Positions 53,901 to 62,994 of a stretch of 64,000 nt of DNA are shown here, piece after piece. Every line of letters begins with the position of its first letter. Position 1 is the first letter of the stretch. The notes below the pieces were generated by a model. That model was not told where the DNA came from and made no database searches. It worked only from the letters and a program-made list of their open reading frames with translations. The position numbers were made by a program, and so were the translations under genes. This stretch comes from UBA5072 sp963822145 (GTDB lineage Bacteria; Bacteroidota; Bacteroidia; Bacteroidales; UBA10428), in contig CAWGGG010000005.1 in NCBI GenBank assembly GCA_963822145.1, positions 1 through 64,000 of the forward strand, in the 5' to 3' direction.

Positions 53901-53929
53901 TTGATAACAGCGATAGAGCACCGTTAAAG

Positions 53930-54571
53930 ATGGAGGACAGTTTTCAGCATAAGGGCTTGCGCAGCAAGCTGGTAGATGAAATTCGCCTTAAGGGCATCTC
54001 AGATGAAAGGGTATTGGCGGCCATTAATAAGGTTCCCAGGCATCTCTTCATGGATAGTGGATTCATCAAATTTGCCTATCGCGATCAGGCCTTTCCTATT
54101 GGTGCCGGTCAGACCATTTCACAACCATACACCGTTGCCTTTCAAACCCAGTTACTTGCTGTAAAGGCACGGGATAAAGTGCTCGAAGTAGGTACAGGTT
54201 CAGGATACCAGGCTGCCGTGCTGGTAGAAATGGGTGCCCAGGTATACACTGTTGAAAGGCAAAAGGAGTTGTATCTCCATTCCCAGTCACTGCTGAGCGA
54301 CCTGCATTACCGGCTGCATTTCTTTTATGGCGACGGATACCAGGGATTACCCACCTACGGCCCTTTCGACCGCATCCTGATTACTGCGGCAGCGCCTGAA
54401 ATTCCGGAGAAACTCCTCGAACAGTTAAAACCGGGTGGCAGGCTTGTGGTTCCCCTGGGCGGAGAAAAGTCGCAGGTGATGACCCTGATAGAAAAGAGGG
54501 GAGATCAGGACTACTTGAAGACAGAGCATGGATGGTTTGTTTTTGTTCCCATGTTAGCAGGAAAAGAATAA
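53930..54571 (+). CDS. pcm: protein-L-isoaspartate O-methyltransferase
   Basis: A 213-residue repair methyltransferase for isoaspartyl residues. Conserved parts: RVLAAINKVPRHLFM, the GAGQTISQPYTVAFQTQLL block, motif I VLEVGTGSGYQAAVL, GDGYQGLPTYGPFDRILITAAAPEIP and the LKPGGRLVVPLGG end (quoted in part). The ATG at 53930 is chosen since the longer frame runs into the divergent gene. It is 34 bases from the MBL hydrolase gene. Confidence 0.93.
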   Translation: MEDSFQHKGLRSKLVDEIRLKGISDERVLAAINKVPRHLFMDSGFIKFAYRDQAFPIGAGQTISQPYTVAFQTQLLAVKARDKVLEVGTGSGYQAAVLVEMGAQVYTVERQKELYLHSQSLLSDLHYRLHFFYGDGYQGLPTYGPFDRILITAAAPEIPEKLLEQLKPGGRLVVPLGGEKSQVMTLIEKRGDQDYLKTEHGWFVFVPMLAGKE

Positions 54572-54604
54572 CTTGCACAGGAAAATATTTTCAACCTGAA
54601 TCAG

Positions 54605-55243
54605 ATGATCACAATCAAACGTTTTGTTTTTAATGAATTGGAGGTGAACGGTTTTGTTCTTTCCGATGAGACACGTGAATGCATTATAGTAGATCCTGGA
54701 TGCAACACCGGCAGGCAGTACGGTGAACTCACAACCTACATTTCGGGAGCACGGCTCAAGCCGGTATATATAGTAAATACCCACGGTCATTTTGACCATA
54801 TTTTCGGAAATGCGCGGATAATGGAAATCTACCACTGCCCGTCGCGCATACACAAGGATGATGTGCCTTTGCTGGAACATGCCGACAAATATGCCGGCGT
54901 GTTTGGATTCAGCATGGAAAGCCCTCCCTTGCCTGACCGGTTTCTCAGTCAAGGGGAACCAGTGATCTTCGGTAATTCCAGTCTTGATGTTATTCATGTT
55001 CCTGGCCATTCCCCCGGAAGCGTAGTGCTGTATTCAGCCTCCGACAAGTTCCTGATCTGCGGCGACGTATTGTTCCAGGGAAGCATTGGCCGTACTGATC
55101 TTCCGGGGGGCGATCACGAACTGCTCATCAGGGGCATCCGGGACAAATTGATGACGCTGCCGGGGGATACAGATGTTTGGCCTGGACACGGACCCAAAAC
55201 ATCAATCGGTCACGAATATGACACAAATCCTTTTTTAAAATAA
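54605..55243 (+). CDS. MBL-fold metallo-hydrolase (glyoxalase II-like)
   Basis: A 212-residue binuclear metal hydrolase. Metal motif NTHGHFDHIFGN (HxHxDH), then VPGHSPGSVVL, the bridging Asp in LICGDVLFQGSIGRTDLPGG and the last His in VWPGHGPKTSIGHE. It belongs to the YcbL-type group next to glyoxalase II. The natural thioester substrate is unknown. It is probably cotranscribed with pcm. Confidence 0.88.
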   Translation: MITIKRFVFNELEVNGFVLSDETRECIIVDPGCNTGRQYGELTTYISGARLKPVYIVNTHGHFDHIFGNARIMEIYHCPSRIHKDDVPLLEHADKYAGVFGFSMESPPLPDRFLSQGEPVIFGNSSLDVIHVPGHSPGSVVLYSASDKFLICGDVLFQGSIGRTDLPGGDHELLIRGIRDKLMTLPGDTDVWPGHGPKTSIGHEYDTNPFLK

Positions 55244-55308
55244 GCATTCCAGTCAATTTTACGGCCATAAAACTGGAACAGAGTCTTTAAATCAAAGATA
55301 AGAAAGCC

Positions 55309-58176
55309 ATGAATCATGATCATTTCGCCTTCAGACATACCGGTCCCCGGCAGGAAGAAATTGCCAGCATGCTGGAAAAGATAGGTGTTAATTCACTTGA
55401 TGAATTGATAGTAAAAGCAATTCCTTCCAGCATCAGGCTGAAAGAAGGATTACCAATGATGCCGGGAATCAGTGAACAGGATTACCTGAACCGTATCCGG
55501 GAGATTGCTTCCAGGAACCACGTCTTCAGCACCTATATAGGCATGGGGTACTATGGGACCGTTATGCCACCTGTAATCCAGCGAAATATTCTGGAGAATC
55601 CGGGCTGGTATACATCTTACACACCCTACCAGGCAGAAATTTCCCAGGGAAGGCTTGAAGCCTTGCTGAATTTCCAGACGGTGGTGATGGAACTCACCGG
55701 CATGGAAATTGCAAACGCCTCCCTGCTCGATGAAGGAACGGCAGCCGCTGAAGCCATGATCATGCTTTACAATGCACGATCCAGGGAAGCAGTATCACTG
55801 GGGGCCAATCGCTTTTTTGCGGACACCCGTGTTTTTCCGCAAACGCTGGATGTAATCAATACCCGCGCTGCTATGCTGGGCATAGAGGTTGTTACCGGGG
55901 ATTTCAGTGCTCTGGAATCCACTGACGGTTTTTTCGGTGCTATGGTTCAGTATCCCGACGGAAACGGAAAGATCAGGGATTACCGTTCTTTTGTTGATCT
56001 CATGCATTCCAGGAATATCCCGGTTACAGTGGCTGCGGATATTATGAGCCTGGTGTTGCTGGTACCACCCGGACAATGGGGTGCCGATGTTGTTGTTGGA
56101 TCCACCCAGCGGTTCGGCATTCCTATGAACTACGGCGGTCCGCATGCCGCTTACTTTGCAACAAGGGACGCGTATAAGCGTTTTATACCTGGTCGTATCA
56201 TCGGGGTTACTATTGATCGCGACAACAGGCCGGCCCTCCGCATGGCCCTGCAGACGCGCGAGCAACATATCAAACGGGAACGTGCCACCTCAAATATTTG
56301 TACCGCACAGGCATTGCTGGCCAGTATGGCGGGAATGTTTGCCGTTTACCATGGTCCCGAAGGATTGAAGACCATTGCCACACGCATCCATCTGCATACG
56401 GTCGCCCTATATGATAAGCTTGTCGGATTGGGTTGTCTTGAAACCAACCAGAGTTTTTTCGATACATTGCACCTCATGCTGCCGGCAGGTGCTTCCGTGG
56501 ACGAATTGCGAACGGTCGCCCTTGAAAAAGAGATCAATTTCCGGTATTATCCCGATCAGAGTATTGGTATATCCCTGGATGAAACCACCTCTATTGACGA
56601 TTTGAACCGTATCGTGGACGTATTTGCCACGGTAGTTAAGAAATACGCCGGAAGAATTACTGAAGAGACTGTTGCGGTCATGAACCTCCCTGCCAATGTC
56701 CTTCGTTCCGACAGCTATATGGATCTCCCGCTTTTCAGGCTTTACCAGAGCGAAACGGAAATGATGCGCTATATCAAACTCCTGGAACGGAAGGATTTTT
56801 CACTGGCACACGGCATGATTCCGCTGGGTTCTTGCACCATGAAACTGAATGCTGCTGCGGAGATGCTTTCACTAAGCTGGCCTGAATTCGGGAATATGCA
56901 CCCCTTTGTACCACTCGAACAGGCAGAGGGCTATCACCAGATCTTCCATGAACTGGCAGGCTTTCTGCGCATCATCACCGGACTGGATGAAGTGTCATTC
57001 CAGCCTAACTCCGGGGCAGCCGGTGAATACGCGGGTTTGCTGGTGATCCGGAAATACCTGGAAAGCAGGAATGAGCATCACAGGGATGTAGTGCTGATAC
57101 CTGCATCGGCACATGGTACCAATCCTGCCAGTGCCGCCATGGCCGGCATGAAGGTCGTTGTGGTCAATTGCGATGAAAGCGGGAATATCGACGTATCCGA
57201 TTTAAAAGTCAAGGCCGAGCTGCATAAGGAAAGCCTGGCGGCCTTCATGGTTACCTATCCTTCAACCCACGGCGTGTTTGAATCTGCTATCCGTGAGATG
57301 TGTGCGCTGATCCACCAGTACGGTGGCCAGGTGTATATGGACGGGGCAAATATGAATGCACAGGTTGGACTTACCAATCCGGCCAGCATAGGGGCAGATG
57401 TCTGTCACCTCAATCTGCATAAGACCTTCGCTATACCTCACGGTGGTGGTGGTCCCGGAGCCGGACCTATTGTGGTAGCCGGCCACCTGGTGAGATTTCT
57501 GCCATCACACACGGTGGTGGCCACCGGCGGCGTAAGCGGCATTGGTGCCATTGCCGCGGCACCCTGGGGCAGCGCCGGCATCCTGACCATCTCGCATGCT
57601 TACTGCTGCCTCCTGGGAGGGGAAGGTCTGGCATATGCCACCAAGATCGCCATCCTGAATGCCAATTATATGGCAGCCAACCTGAAAGATTATTTCAAGG
57701 TGTTGTATACTGGAGAAAATGGCTTGGTTGGCCACGAAATGATTCTGGATTGCAGAAGCTTCAAAGCCGTTTCTGATATTACGGAGACCGATATTGCCAA
57801 AAGGCTTATGGATTATGGATTCCATGCACCAACCCTTTCCTTTCCCGTACACGGTACCCTGATGGTAGAGCCTACCGAAAGTGAATCACTTTTTGAACTC
57901 AACCGCTTTATCGAGGCCATGATATCCATTTACCGGGAAATAGAAGCAGTAATTGCCGGAGGTAGTAAAATGGATAACCCGCTGAAAAATGCACCACACA
58001 CACAACTTATGATTGCCGAGGAGAACTGGCCCCATCCGTATACCAGAAAACAGGCTGCCTTTCCCAGTGAATCCTGTGAGAAAAGTAAGTTCTGGCCCAC
58101 GGTCCGCAGGGTAGATGATGCCTTTGGAGACCGCAACCTGGTTTGCTCATGCCGACCCGTTGAAACATACCGGTAA
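55309..58176 (+). CDS. gcvP: glycine dehydrogenase (decarboxylating), P-protein
   Basis: A 955-residue single-chain P-protein of the glycine cleavage system. It decarboxylates glycine on PLP and passes aminomethyl to lipoyl-H-protein. Both halves are joined: N half with FRHTGPRQEEIASML, YIGMGYYGTVMPPVIQRN and SLLDEGTAAAEAM; C half with the PLP lysine in HLNLHKTFAIPHGGGGPG. The length fits the family. No gcvT or gcvH is adjacent, and no glycine riboswitch is seen in the 65-base gap upstream. Confidence 0.96.
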   Translation: MNHDHFAFRHTGPRQEEIASMLEKIGVNSLDELIVKAIPSSIRLKEGLPMMPGISEQDYLNRIREIASRNHVFSTYIGMGYYGTVMPPVIQRNILENPGWYTSYTPYQAEISQGRLEALLNFQTVVMELTGMEIANASLLDEGTAAAEAMIMLYNARSREAVSLGANRFFADTRVFPQTLDVINTRAAMLGIEVVTGDFSALESTDGFFGAMVQYPDGNGKIRDYRSFVDLMHSRNIPVTVAADIMSLVLLVPPGQWGADVVVGSTQRFGIPMNYGGPHAAYFATRDAYKRFIPGRIIGVTIDRDNRPALRMALQTREQHIKRERATSNICTAQALLASMAGMFAVYHGPEGLKTIATRIHLHTVALYDKLVGLGCLETNQSFFDTLHLMLPAGASVDELRTVALEKEINFRYYPDQSIGISLDETTSIDDLNRIVDVFATVVKKYAGRITEETVAVMNLPANVLRSDSYMDLPLFRLYQSETEMMRYIKLLERKDFSLAHGMIPLGSCTMKLNAAAEMLSLSWPEFGNMHPFVPLEQAEGYHQIFHELAGFLRIITGLDEVSFQPNSGAAGEYAGLLVIRKYLESRNEHHRDVVLIPASAHGTNPASAAMAGMKVVVVNCDESGNIDVSDLKVKAELHKESLAAFMVTYPSTHGVFESAIREMCALIHQYGGQVYMDGANMNAQVGLTNPASIGADVCHLNLHKTFAIPHGGGGPGAGPIVVAGHLVRFLPSHTVVATGGVSGIGAIAAAPWGSAGILTISHAYCCLLGGEGLAYATKIAILNANYMAANLKDYFKVLYTGENGLVGHEMILDCRSFKAVSDITETDIAKRLMDYGFHAPTLSFPVHGTLMVEPTESESLFELNRFIEAMISIYREIEAVIAGGSKMDNPLKNAPHTQLMIAEENWPHPYTRKQAAFPSESCEKSKFWPTVRRVDDAFGDRNLVCSCRPVETYR

Positions 58177-58309
58177 TTATTCTGGATTATTATACAGGAG
58201 AAAAGTATTTTTAAGCATAATTGTTGTATACTTGTTATTGCAAAGAAGTTTTTTAAAAAGGTAAGGGTTACTTTTCTTCATTTCACCGTATTAAGCACCG
58301 ATGAGGTCA

Positions 58310-58894
58310 ATGAAATATTCAGATGAAGAACTTCTCAACGGGCTAGTTACCCGGAATGAAAAGGTTCTCCGGGAGTATTATACCCTGTATTATCCAGGCA
58401 TTCGGCGTTTCATTGTTTCGAACAACGGTAACGAGGAAGATGCACGTGACCTGTTTCAGGATGCATTGCTGGTTCTGTTTCAGAAAGTCAGGGGACAGCA
58501 GTTCGAACTTACCTGTTCCCTGAGCACCTATCTCTATTCTGTTTCCAGATATTTATGGCTGAAAGAGCTGGATAAAAGAAAGAAAATAACGCACCGGACA
58601 GTGGATCCGGAGGATTTTATCGATACCGATTCGGATATTGGCCGGCTCAGTGAATATAATGAGCGCATGAGACTGTACAGGATGCATTTTGAAAAACTAT
58701 CTTCTGACTGCAGAAAGGTACTCGGTTTGTTTATGGAAGGACATACCATTGCCGAAATAACACATATCATGGGCTACAGCAGTGAACAGCATACCCGGAA
58801 CAGACGTTATCGCTGCAAGTCGCTGTTGATCGATAGCATCAGGACAACCTACGGACATGAAATTTTAAGTTATGGAGACGACGCGGAAAATTGA
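58310..58894 (+). CDS. ECF-type sigma factor linked to TPR protein
   Basis: A 194-residue group 4 sigma factor (ATG at 58310; 58301 possible). Region 2 is ARDLFQDALLVLFQKV with STYLYSVSRYLWLKELDKR. Region 4 is CRKVLGLFMEGHTIAEITHIMGYSSEQHTRNRRYRCKSLLID (quoted in part), where the recognition helix has an unusual EQHTRNRRYRCK run. It overlaps the following membrane TPR gene by 23 bases, so the two are translationally linked. Confidence 0.88.
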   Translation: MKYSDEELLNGLVTRNEKVLREYYTLYYPGIRRFIVSNNGNEEDARDLFQDALLVLFQKVRGQQFELTCSLSTYLYSVSRYLWLKELDKRKKITHRTVDPEDFIDTDSDIGRLSEYNERMRLYRMHFEKLSSDCRKVLGLFMEGHTIAEITHIMGYSSEQHTRNRRYRCKSLLIDSIRTTYGHEILSYGDDAEN

Positions 58895-59606
58895 ACAGTA
58901 CCTCGATGGTACATTGGGTGAGGAGGAAAGGCAGGAAGTTGAAGAGCGAATCCGCCAGGATAAGGATTTCCGGGCCCTGATCCGGATGCACCGGGAAGTT
59001 GATGAAAGTATCCGTGATAGGGACCTGGCTTTGTTCCGGGATGAGATCAAACGGATCGGTAACAGGTTTATTGATGCTTCTGGTAAGGCTCCTTTCAGGA
59101 TCGTATTCCGCGCAGCTGCCATGCTGGTATTGCTGGTGGTTGCAGGACTAATACTTAAATTCTTGTTATTCAGCAATCTGTCGCCGGAAGACCTTTTTCA
59201 GAAATATTATTCACCATACGATACAGATGTGGTGATGCGTTCTTCAGGGTCTCACGGAACGAATCTTGATAGGGCCATCCGAAATTACAGTATGGGCAAC
59301 TATACAAAAACCCTTGCCCTTTTGGAAGATACATTAAGCAAGGATGCTGGAAGCAACCTGGCCCTGTTTTACAGGGGACTTGCTGCTCTGGGAACCAGTG
59401 ACGGAACGACTGCCATCTCTTCATTTGAGGCTATTCCGGCCGATTGGAGCAGTCCGTTTATCGAACACCGCAACTGGTACCTGGCCCTGGCCCTGCTTAA
59501 AGAACAGCGGGTGCCGGAAGCAATGAAATTATTTAATGAGATTGGTTCCGACGGAGGTTACTATGCAGAAAAAGCCAGAAAGATCTCCAGGAGCCTCGAT
59601 CCCTGA
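58872..59606 (+). CDS. membrane TPR protein, putative anti-sigma factor
   Basis: A 244-residue single-span protein. The cytoplasmic N terminus (1-75) opens METTRKIEQYLDGTLGEEER, like many anti-sigma domains (I-x-x-YLDGxLxxEE), followed by a helical stretch. A membrane span (about 79-99, core AAMLVLLVVAGLILKFLLF) leads to a periplasmic TPR region (about 130-240: DRAIRNYSMGNYTKTLALLE, NLALFYRGLAALG). It overlaps the sigma gene by 23 bases. Its last 74 bases are antisense to the end of the CHAT gene. It likely holds the sigma factor at the membrane until a signal arrives. Confidence 0.75.
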   Translation: METTRKIEQYLDGTLGEEERQEVEERIRQDKDFRALIRMHREVDESIRDRDLALFRDEIKRIGNRFIDASGKAPFRIVFRAAAMLVLLVVAGLILKFLLFSNLSPEDLFQKYYSPYDTDVVMRSSGSHGTNLDRAIRNYSMGNYTKTLALLEDTLSKDAGSNLALFYRGLAALGTSDGTTAISSFEAIPADWSSPFIEHRNWYLALALLKEQRVPEAMKLFNEIGSDGGYYAEKARKISRSLDP

Positions 59607-62600
59607 TCTTTCTGTAAAGCAGATAAAAGAATATTATTCCGGCCATAGAAATTGCCAGCACTCCCACAGGGGATTTTCTCAAGGGTACGGGATCTGTTTT
59701 CCCCACGATTATATATCCTGCCCAGTAGAACGGGTGAGCCTTGACCGGATCTGCACTTTCCAGGAAATCCAGTTTGGCGTTTTTCATGGATTGATCCAGG
59801 GTTTGCTGTTTCCGAAGTCCTTTGTAGAAGCCGGATACAAGTTGAGAACCCGACTGATCGGCAACGGGCCAAAGGGTCAATGCCATGGTGCGGACACCCG
59901 TGTAAAAAAAACTGCGTGCCAGGCTGACCAGTCCCTCACAGTTGCGCAACAGTCCGAAACCGGTGCTGCATCCGCTGAGAACTACCAATTGGGCATCCAG
60001 TTCCATTTGCGAAAGTTCGTACGAATAGAGACTGCCCTCGGAACTTGAATCCTCAGGAGAGGTCAACACCAGGCTGGATAAACCGGGATTCTTTTCATCC
60101 AGTATGGTATGAGAGGCGATATGCAGGATCCTGTAACGTCCTGCCCGTGCTTTAAACGTTGTTTTATTGGCCATAGGTCCCTTGTAAAGCCTGCCTCCGG
60201 TTAGTCTTTTTACAGCTTGTGCCTCTGAAGCCGCACCTTCGAGTGATGATAGACCTGCCATTTCCTTGTTTTTCAGATCGTAGTCGGGCAGGAATATGGC
60301 TGTTCCGGAGCCGAAATCTTGATCGTTGTCCCGGTCGACCAGCAGGTTTGCAGAAAAAGCATACGAAACAGGAAACTCCCGTATGAGATAGGGTAGTGAT
60401 CGGAAATCCGGTTTCTGAATGTCCGGGGGTTTCCGGTTGATCAGCACTTCAAAAGGGAGCAGGGTTAGCAGGTTATGGGGAATAATGATCAGGCGCCTGT
60501 TTTTTATCAATGCTTCAAGGGGCCCCATCAATTGGGTATAGAGGTAATAAGAGGAAAGGACAAATTTCCTGTATGTATCCACCGGATCTCCCGAAACAGG
60601 ATCTGAGGTAAGGGTTTCCCGAAGGATGGCAATATTATCGGCTACCTTATTGTCAATAGGGCTGAACAGGATTCTGAAATCGTTCCTGAAGATCACAAAT
60701 GTGATGATTTCCGTGCTCAGTAACTGATATTCCACAAGAACCTCATCCTTTTCCAGAACCTGTTGAATTTTTTCCATGGGGGCCACCTGGAAGTTGTATT
60801 TCAATCGTCTGTACGACGGAAAACCTTCTTCCAGGCGGATCCTGAGGGCATCACGCTGACCATACAACAAAGCCAGCCGGCCCAATGCTCCGGGTTCTGA
60901 TCCGGCCTTTCTGCCATACTTTTCATCCAGGGCCAGCCGGTTTTCGATTTCCAGGATGTCCTCATTCAACTTTTTCTCTTTTTCAACCAGGGAGTCGGGT
61001 ATACCTGAGGAGCGCAGGTTGTTTTTCTTCATGGTATTGATCGACAGCACCTGCATCTTGCTTTTCTCGGCATATTCCCATGCTTTCTGTGCATACTGTT
61101 CTTCTCCTGTTCTCAAATAGAGCAGCACGGCATAACTCACCGAATTGTTCATGGGGATTCTTATGAGGTCGGCTGTGATTAACCCGGATTGCTCTTCATC
61201 GATATCAATGATTCTTTTTTCAATGAGCTGTAAGGCCAGTTCCTGGCAACGCAGGGCATTCTCCAGGTATTGAAGGGGCTGATGGTTCTTTTCATAAATG
61301 GAATACAGAATATAGGCTTTCAGCGTCAGCGTACTGATCAGATTTTGCGCCAGTACGATGTCTTCCAGCAGGGGGTTGGAAAAGGCTGAGGTATCTTTAA
61401 AAGTGCTGCAGCCGGCAATGATCGACTGCTGAAGGCACTGCAAAGCCTGATGGTGATTCCCGGTGGTATTGAATGAATTGCCCAGGTCACTGTAAATACT
61501 ATTGATCCGGTATCCTTTATCATGAATCCGTTTGGATAAGGCCAGGCTCTTAAAAAGGAACTGGCGGGCTGTTATATGCTTGTTCTCGTAAAGATACATC
61601 CTGCCCAGCTCATGATAGGCAATGGAACAATCGTAATCGTCATGGTAGGGCCCGTCATCCGAAGCCAGGGCAATGACCCGGTTGTAATTCCTGATGGCCA
61701 TCTCTTTGTTCTGCATCATGTTGTAGGATAATCCAATCATATAATACAGGAACGCCGGTGATACATGGTAAGGCTGCAGACGCTGAATAGCCTGTCTGCT
61801 GAAGGATATTGTCTTCTCATAATCACGTTCGAGCCAGAAGAAGACCTGGGCGATAATCTGGTAATTCATTTGCCAGTAATCATACAGGAAGGGATATTTT
61901 TCAATAATCAATTGGGAGCGTTTGCTGTATTGCAGGGCATTTTCAAAATCGTTCCGGGAATATTCGTCATCAGCCTTTACCGCGTAGAAAATGCCGGCAA
62001 AATAGTGTTCAGCCGGGAAGTGCTTTTCCAGGATGATCTTGATCTTCCCTGAAAAATCCCAGGGGGTGTCATACCGGTCCCGAAGATTCAGCCCGTATTT
62101 GTATAACGTAAGGTAGGCCTCAATTAAGGAGGGATGAAAAGGATCCGGAGTAGTATCCAGGTAAGCCAGGCATTCCCCGGTCAAACGGTAGAACTTGTCT
62201 TTTTCCTGGCTATGCCAGCATACATCGGCCATAGCGACTTTCAGGCAAATGGCTTCATGCCGGTACAGATCCGTGCTAATGGGCTGCATTTCAAGTGCCT
62301 GTCGGTAGTATTGCAGGGAGACATCATATCGGCGCAACCTGAAAAAAGCACGCCCCAGTTCACCAAACAACAAAGCGGACTCAATACGATCGGGATCTTT
62401 CAGTAACCTGAAATGTTTTTCACCTTGCTGCAGCCATGTCACGGATTCTGAAGTCCGGTTCTCCATCAGCAGGTACGCGCCCTTGATTCGGTCATGTCGA
62501 AGGAAGAGCAAGTGATCCGGTTGCTGCATCTGATGCAGCATGATACCGGCATTCTCCAGCAAGGCATTTCCAGTTTCCAGATTGCCTGACTTCAAGTGAA

Positions 62601-62766
62601 CTTCACTGGCCCCAAGTAACCAGGAAGCCTGTTCCCTGCTCAGTGAGTCAGCTTGTTGCCCAGCCCGACCGGCGCCTGCAATCATGTCGGTTAAAGGGTG
62701 CAACCAGGTGATGCAGATCATAAGAAGACAAAATAACCGGGTTTGTTTTGCAAGCAATGCGGGCAT
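59533..62766 (-). CDS. TPR-CHAT domain protease-like protein
   Basis: A 1077-residue protein. An N-terminal signal or anchor (ALLAKQTRLFCLLMICITWL) is followed by about 600 residues of TPR repeats (for example AIRNYNRVIALA; HHQALQCLQQSII). The CHAT (caspase-like) domain covers about 740-1020, with both catalytic residues: His in YRILHIASHTIL and Cys in LVVLSGCSTGFGLL. A C-terminal span (LAISMAGIIFFYLLYRKI) precedes a short basic tail. TPR and CHAT parts should lie in the periplasm. It faces the sigma/anti-sigma pair tail to tail and is divergent from a 42-residue peptide gene. A role in cutting the anti-sigma protein is possible but unproven. Confidence 0.88.
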   Translation of the reverse strand: MPALLAKQTRLFCLLMICITWLHPLTDMIAGAGRAGQQADSLSREQASWLLGASEVHLKSGNLETGNALLENAGIMLHQMQQPDHLLFLRHDRIKGAYLLMENRTSESVTWLQQGEKHFRLLKDPDRIESALLFGELGRAFFRLRRYDVSLQYYRQALEMQPISTDLYRHEAICLKVAMADVCWHSQEKDKFYRLTGECLAYLDTTPDPFHPSLIEAYLTLYKYGLNLRDRYDTPWDFSGKIKIILEKHFPAEHYFAGIFYAVKADDEYSRNDFENALQYSKRSQLIIEKYPFLYDYWQMNYQIIAQVFFWLERDYEKTISFSRQAIQRLQPYHVSPAFLYYMIGLSYNMMQNKEMAIRNYNRVIALASDDGPYHDDYDCSIAYHELGRMYLYENKHITARQFLFKSLALSKRIHDKGYRINSIYSDLGNSFNTTGNHHQALQCLQQSIIAGCSTFKDTSAFSNPLLEDIVLAQNLISTLTLKAYILYSIYEKNHQPLQYLENALRCQELALQLIEKRIIDIDEEQSGLITADLIRIPMNNSVSYAVLLYLRTGEEQYAQKAWEYAEKSKMQVLSINTMKKNNLRSSGIPDSLVEKEKKLNEDILEIENRLALDEKYGRKAGSEPGALGRLALLYGQRDALRIRLEEGFPSYRRLKYNFQVAPMEKIQQVLEKDEVLVEYQLLSTEIITFVIFRNDFRILFSPIDNKVADNIAILRETLTSDPVSGDPVDTYRKFVLSSYYLYTQLMGPLEALIKNRRLIIIPHNLLTLLPFEVLINRKPPDIQKPDFRSLPYLIREFPVSYAFSANLLVDRDNDQDFGSGTAIFLPDYDLKNKEMAGLSSLEGAASEAQAVKRLTGGRLYKGPMANKTTFKARAGRYRILHIASHTILDEKNPGLSSLVLTSPEDSSSEGSLYSYELSQMELDAQLVVLSGCSTGFGLLRNCEGLVSLARSFFYTGVRTMALTLWPVADQSGSQLVSGFYKGLRKQQTLDQSMKNAKLDFLESADPVKAHPFYWAGYIIVGKTDPVPLRKSPVGVLAISMAGIIFFYLLYRKIRDRGSWRSFWLFLHSNLRRNQSH

Positions 62767-62865
62767 GCCGGGCTGTTATTTATGTTTTAAAAATAAGCAT
62801 AAAGGTCATTGACTTTAATGGGGAAAAGCATTATTTTTATTTTTATTCAATAATACAGTATAGTT

Positions 62866-62994
62866 ATGGAAACGTTAGAACAATTTAGTGTTGCAGGAGT
62901 ATGTAGAAAAAGAGTTCCTGAACCACCTCCACCCCAGCCTGAACCGAGACCCAAACCGGGTGAGGAGGGAGAAGAACCGGGAGAACAGGATTAA
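62866..62994 (+). CDS. small proline/glutamate-rich peptide
   Basis: A 42-codon frame: METLEQFSVAGVCRKRVPEP, then a Pro-rich run (PPPQPEPRPKPG) and an acidic end (GEEGEEPGEQD). It has no signal peptide and one Cys. It lies 99 bases from the start of the divergent TPR-CHAT gene. Its stop codon overlaps that of the convergent rluD gene in TTAA, the same packing as two other gene pairs in this window. It could be a CHAT substrate or a peptide ligand; this is inference from position. It could also be a chance frame. Confidence 0.5.
   Translation: METLEQFSVAGVCRKRVPEPPPPQPEPRPKPGEEGEEPGEQD

Noticed and set aside
55244..55308. Glycine riboswitch before gcvP
   Set aside because: The gap is only 65 bases and shows none of the conserved glycine aptamer core.
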